A DNA stretch of 64,000 bases from Kuafuiihalomonas sp050331295 (GTDB taxonomy: Bacteria > Myxococcota > Kuafuiibacteriia > Kuafuiibacteriales > Kuafuiibacteriaceae): positions 749,158 to 813,157 of the forward strand of contig JBHJGZ010000006.1 in the NCBI GenBank assembly GCA_050331295.1. The letters are read 5' to 3'. Below, in pieces: positions 61,801-64,000 of the stretch (position 1 is its first letter; every line of letters starts with the position of its first letter). A program made the position numbers and the translations under genes. The notes beneath the pieces are model-generated. The model saw nothing but the letters and a program-made list of their open reading frames with translations. It had not been told where the DNA came from and made no database searches.

Positions 61801-64000
61801 CAATCGGCCATGGCGACGCCCGTGCCGGCGGCCCGTGTAGACGGCCCCACCTTCGGCGAAGTGGGTCGCCTGTTCGCGCAGTTCATGGAGGACGCGTTTC
61901 AGGTCATGGGCCAAGGCGGCCCGGCGTACGAGCCTTCGGTCGTTGTCACCGGTGTCAGCCTGGGCCTCCCCGGCCACGGTGCGATGTTCCGCAATGACAA
62001 CGTCGCTCGGCTGCTCCGGGGCGAGTCGTTCATCGAACCGGTTCCGCCCAAGACGAAGGACGACATGGTGGAGCGCCACATCACGCGCCTGGTGAAGTCG
62101 TCGGATGGCTCCGGCAGCTTCGAAACCATCAGTTCGTCCGACGCCGGCATCAAGCTGGCTGGACAACCAGGTTCGCTCGGGCTGGTCGAGGACTTCGGCT
62201 ATCCGGCCGACCGGGCGTCGGCTCTGGACTCCACCACCGCGATGGCCATCGCGGCGGGAATCGATGCGCTCCGCAATGCCGGCATTCCGCTGGTCATGAA
62301 CTACAAAACCACGACGCGCGGCACGTTCCTTCCCGAGCGGTGGATGCTTCCCGAGGCGCTCCGGGACGAAACCGGAGTCGTCTTCGGCTCCGCGTTCCCG
62401 GGGTTGGACGCGTTCGCGAACGAAGCGGAAGGATTTCGGAAGTACAGCGAGCTGGTTGCGCTTCGCGACGAGCTTCAGCGGCTCCACAACGGGCGGTCGC
62501 AGCTGGCCCAGGAAATCAAGCAACGGATCGCCGAACTGGACCACGACATTCAACAGAACGCCTACATCCTGGACCGGCGGTTCGTGTTCCGAGTGTTGGC
62601 CATGGGCCATTCCCAGTTCGCCGAATACATCGGCGCTCGAGGCCCCAACACGCAGATCAATGCAGCGTGCGCCAGCGGTACGCAGGGTCTGGGCGTGGCG
62701 CAGGACTGGATCCGAGCAGGTCGCTGCCGGAGGGTCATCGTCTTGTCCGCGGACAACGTCACCAGCCCCAGCCTGATGCCCTGGATCGGTTCAGGCTTCC
62801 TGGCTTCGGGTGCCGCGGCCACCGACGCCCGGGTCGAGGACGCGGCGCTGCCCTTCGACCGACGACGTCACGGCCTCATCTTGGGTATGGGCGCAGCGGC
62901 GATGGTGGTGGAATCGGCCGACGCGGTAGCAGAGCGTGGTCACCGACCCATGACCGAGGTGATGGCGACCCGGTTTGTGAACAGTGCGTTCCACGGAACG
63001 CGGCTCGATCCGCAGCACATCACGAGTCAGGTCGAAGCCCTGGTGTCCGAGGCGGAGGCGAAGTTCGGCGTCAGCCGGGCCGAGATGGCAGAACAGATGG
63101 TGTTCATCTCGCACGAAACCTTCACCCCGGCTCGGGGGGGATCGGCGCAGACCGAAGTTCTCGCACTGCGGAACGTCTTCGGCGAGCACGCCGACAAGAT
63201 CGTCGTCGCCAACACCAAAGGGATGACCGGCCACGCCATGGGCACCGGAATCGAGGACATCCTCGGCGTCGCTTCCCTCGAAACGGGAGAGGTGCCGAAG
63301 GTTCCGAACTTCCGGGAAGTCGACCCCGAGCTCGGCCGTCTCAACCTGTCTACGGGTGGTTCGTACCCCATCGAGTATGCACTCCGACTGGGGGCTGGAT
63401 TCGGGTCGCAACTCGCCTTGTCGCTGGTTCGGCGGGTCCCGGGTCGAACGCGACCACGACCGGAGCAAGTCGGCTACGAGAGTCGCATCGAAGACGGCAA
63501 CCAGTGGACGGCGTGGCTTGCCGCGGTGAGCGGTCACGTCAACGCGGAGGTCGAAACCGTCAACCGCACCCTGCGGATCAAGGATTTGGGCCCGACGGAC
63601 GCCGCGGTTCGGCAAGCGCTCGCGGATCGACTGCCGAAGCCAGCCGTGGCGAGCCTGTCGGTTCCCGCATTCACGACCGCACGTGTGGAAGCCCGCGCTC
63701 GGATCGGAGGAGGCGCCGGCGCGGTTCCGGCATCACCGCCGCCCCAGAGCGCCCGCCCGCAGTCGGTCCCGGCGCCCTCGATGAACGGAGGCGCTGGCCC
63801 GGTCACCTCGACGCCCGCGAGCCCGCAACCTGCACCCTCCGCGCCCTCGGCGACCGATTCGGTGCAGGCCAAGATCATGGAGATCGTGGCTCAGCAGACC
63901 GGCTACCCGCCGGACATGCTGGACCCCGAGCTGGATCTGGAAGCCGACCTCGGCATCGATACCGTCAAGCAGGCGGAGATGTTTGCCGCGGTTCGGGAGA
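58894..64000 (+). CDS. PUFA-synthase-like type I megasynthase (KS-AT-KS-ACP...), 3' end outside window
   Basis: The frame is open from ATG 58894 (AGAAGG upstream) to the right edge, 1702 codons with no stop. Domains: KS1 ~10-450 with Cys221, His355 and His395; AT ~600-900 with FLYTGQGSQYV and Ser694 in GHSLGEYGAL; a Pro/Ala-rich linker; KS2 ~1010-1520 with Cys1259, His1407 and His1447, and an inserted ~40-residue coiled-coil-like segment (~1188-1226); then a carrier domain ending the window with LEADLGID, Thr1690 and VKQAE, where PUFA-type ACPs have Ser. The order resembles PUFA synthase and related deltaproteobacterial enzymes; the product is unknown. Later domains (more ACPs, KR, DH, ER) would lie beyond the window. 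Confidence 0.85.
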   Translation, partial: MNHPSQSPDRGAVAIVGLGAVLPEAPNVSTLWKNLETGRYSITETPNERWEPAKYFDPDPKAPDKTYSKIGGWVIDYPWDPFRWKMPIPPKVADSMDRTQKWAVAAAREALMDYGVPDRPLDRDRTAIIVGNAMGGDKHYMTAMRIYAPEFLEQLEASPSFSNLTPAQRELIAKEFLTGVQGKIPDITEDTMPGELANIIAGRIAAVFDLHGPNFVADAACASAMAAMSAAMEGLDEHHFDAVVTGGVDANMSASTFVKFCKIGALSATGTRPYDEGADGFVMGEGAAMFVMKRLADAERDGDKIYAVLRGLGGASDGKGKGITAPNPVGQRLAVRRAWEIAGERPDVDTMMEGHGTSTRVGDVVEVQSLTDVLSDFDLPVGSIPLGSIKSNIGHLKGAAGAAGILKATLALHHKAIPPSLNLSNPNPKIEFGKTPFFVNTELRSWDKKTQGVRRAGVSAFGFGGTNFHAVLEEHEPGRLTRPERAQVSVSAPIEPKAPLRGGVVLGGSSPAEIRNEVRSLLSSAKQGRLPAPTAPEQATLTKEVRLAVDFKDGAELTEKLELADKALASGNPMAFKPLRARGIHIGSGAPPKVAFLYTGQGSQYVNMLAALKEVEPIVRDTIAEADSVMTPILGRPLSSIIYVDPTNEAAMAQANEELRQTAITQPAVLTVDIAMTRLMAEYGIKPDMVMGHSLGEYGALVAAGGMTFAHALEAVAARGREMTQVSMGDNGKMAAVMGPFEQIQAVVDAVDGYVVMANLNSRRQAVIGGASPAVEKAVEMCQAQGLQAQLIPVSHAFHTSIVAPASGPMMNVLRRLDLKSVTTPLVGNVDAEFYPTGPGAPEKMVEILGQQIASPVQFIKGLEKLHDAGARVFVEMGPKKALQGFAEDVLGDREATLSLFTNHPKIGDAAAFNQALMGLYSRGLGRGRQPAPAVVPEVRTDGRSAAPVVPMAAAPAPTHAPVASRGNGQSAMATPVPAARVDGPTFGEVGRLFAQFMEDAFQVMGQGGPAYEPSVVVTGVSLGLPGHGAMFRNDNVARLLRGESFIEPVPPKTKDDMVERHITRLVKSSDGSGSFETISSSDAGIKLAGQPGSLGLVEDFGYPADRASALDSTTAMAIAAGIDALRNAGIPLVMNYKTTTRGTFLPERWMLPEALRDETGVVFGSAFPGLDAFANEAEGFRKYSELVALRDELQRLHNGRSQLAQEIKQRIAELDHDIQQNAYILDRRFVFRVLAMGHSQFAEYIGARGPNTQINAACASGTQGLGVAQDWIRAGRCRRVIVLSADNVTSPSLMPWIGSGFLASGAAATDARVEDAALPFDRRRHGLILGMGAAAMVVESADAVAERGHRPMTEVMATRFVNSAFHGTRLDPQHITSQVEALVSEAEAKFGVSRAEMAEQMVFISHETFTPARGGSAQTEVLALRNVFGEHADKIVVANTKGMTGHAMGTGIEDILGVASLETGEVPKVPNFREVDPELGRLNLSTGGSYPIEYALRLGAGFGSQLALSLVRRVPGRTRPRPEQVGYESRIEDGNQWTAWLAAVSGHVNAEVETVNRTLRIKDLGPTDAAVRQALADRLPKPAVASLSVPAFTTARVEARARIGGGAGAVPASPPPQSARPQSVPAPSMNGGAGPVTSTPASPQPAPSAPSATDSVQAKIMEIVAQQTGYPPDMLDPELDLEADLGIDTVKQAEMFAAVRE

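Noticed and set aside
1..64000. Prophage, integron, CRISPR, toxin-antitoxin or restriction-modification system
   Set aside because: No integrase, transposase, direct-repeat array, nuclease/methylase pair or small toxin-antitoxin gene pair was seen; the HD and HDAC genes lack an obvious defence context.

Overview
The window is gene-dense, high-GC DNA from a Gram-negative bacterium. Lipoprotein signal peptides, an ExbB/ExbD pair and periplasmic-type proteins point to an outer membrane. The gene content resembles Myxococcota or another deltaproteobacterial lineage: a eukaryotic-type Ser/Thr kinase with a pseudokinase, LRR and HEAT proteins, Hydin-type surface lipoproteins, Cys-rich lipoproteins, an Npt/Tlc-type translocase and a PUFA-synthase-like megaenzyme. 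This placement is inferred from gene content only. I saw no rRNA, tRNA, CRISPR array, insertion sequence or prophage. It reads as ordinary chromosome with many 4-bp stop/start overlaps.

Layout. 1-1.2 kb: end of a GldG/DUF4340 ABC-auxiliary operon. 7.5-1.2 kb (minus strand): acyl-CoA carboxylase beta subunit, pseudokinase-kinase, a rhodanese-YggX fusion, SixA phosphatase and a small unknown protein. 7.5-22.2 kb (plus): LRR protein, isocitrate and malate dehydrogenases (TCA pair), Npt-HEAT fusion, RNase R, aminotransferase, a membrane-anchored unknown and a secreted tricorn-like protease. 22.2-27.0 kb: an N-formylglutamate-amidohydrolase-like gene divergent from a fused 5-oxoprolinase. 27.1-29.7 kb (plus): DUF2062 protein, exonuclease III, ExbB, ExbD. 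37.2-29.7 kb (minus): GT39 glycosyltransferase and partner, a Hydin-like/VWA lipoprotein, a Cys-rich lipoprotein, folB and a Cys-repeat protein.

37.3-41.9 kb: AgmX-like secreted protein, metallophosphoesterase, an overlapping HD-hydrolase/histone-deacetylase pair and a lipoprotein. 48.2-41.9 kb (minus): lipoprotein, M17 aminopeptidase, GloB-like hydrolase, UvrA. 48.3-50.5 kb (plus): acyl-CoA dehydrogenase plus an APH-fold kinase, equivalent to ACAD10/11. 54.3-50.5 kb (minus): ThrRS, zinc-ribbon protein and CobW-type GTPase, a plausible zinc-handling unit. 54.4-56.9 kb: a HEAT/zinc-ribbon/His-tail protein. 57.2-64 kb: an acyl-CoA dehydrogenase followed by a KS-AT-KS-ACP megasynthase that runs off the right edge. 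Its carrier-type domain has Thr where the phosphopantetheine Ser is expected.

The items most worth a second look are the carrier domain with Thr, the HD/HDAC pair, the ThrRS/zinc-ribbon/CobW cluster, the rhodanese-YggX fusion, the 19-residue Cys-repeat protein in an operon with folB, and the Npt-HEAT fusion. No single locus is clearly a new defence or mobile system.
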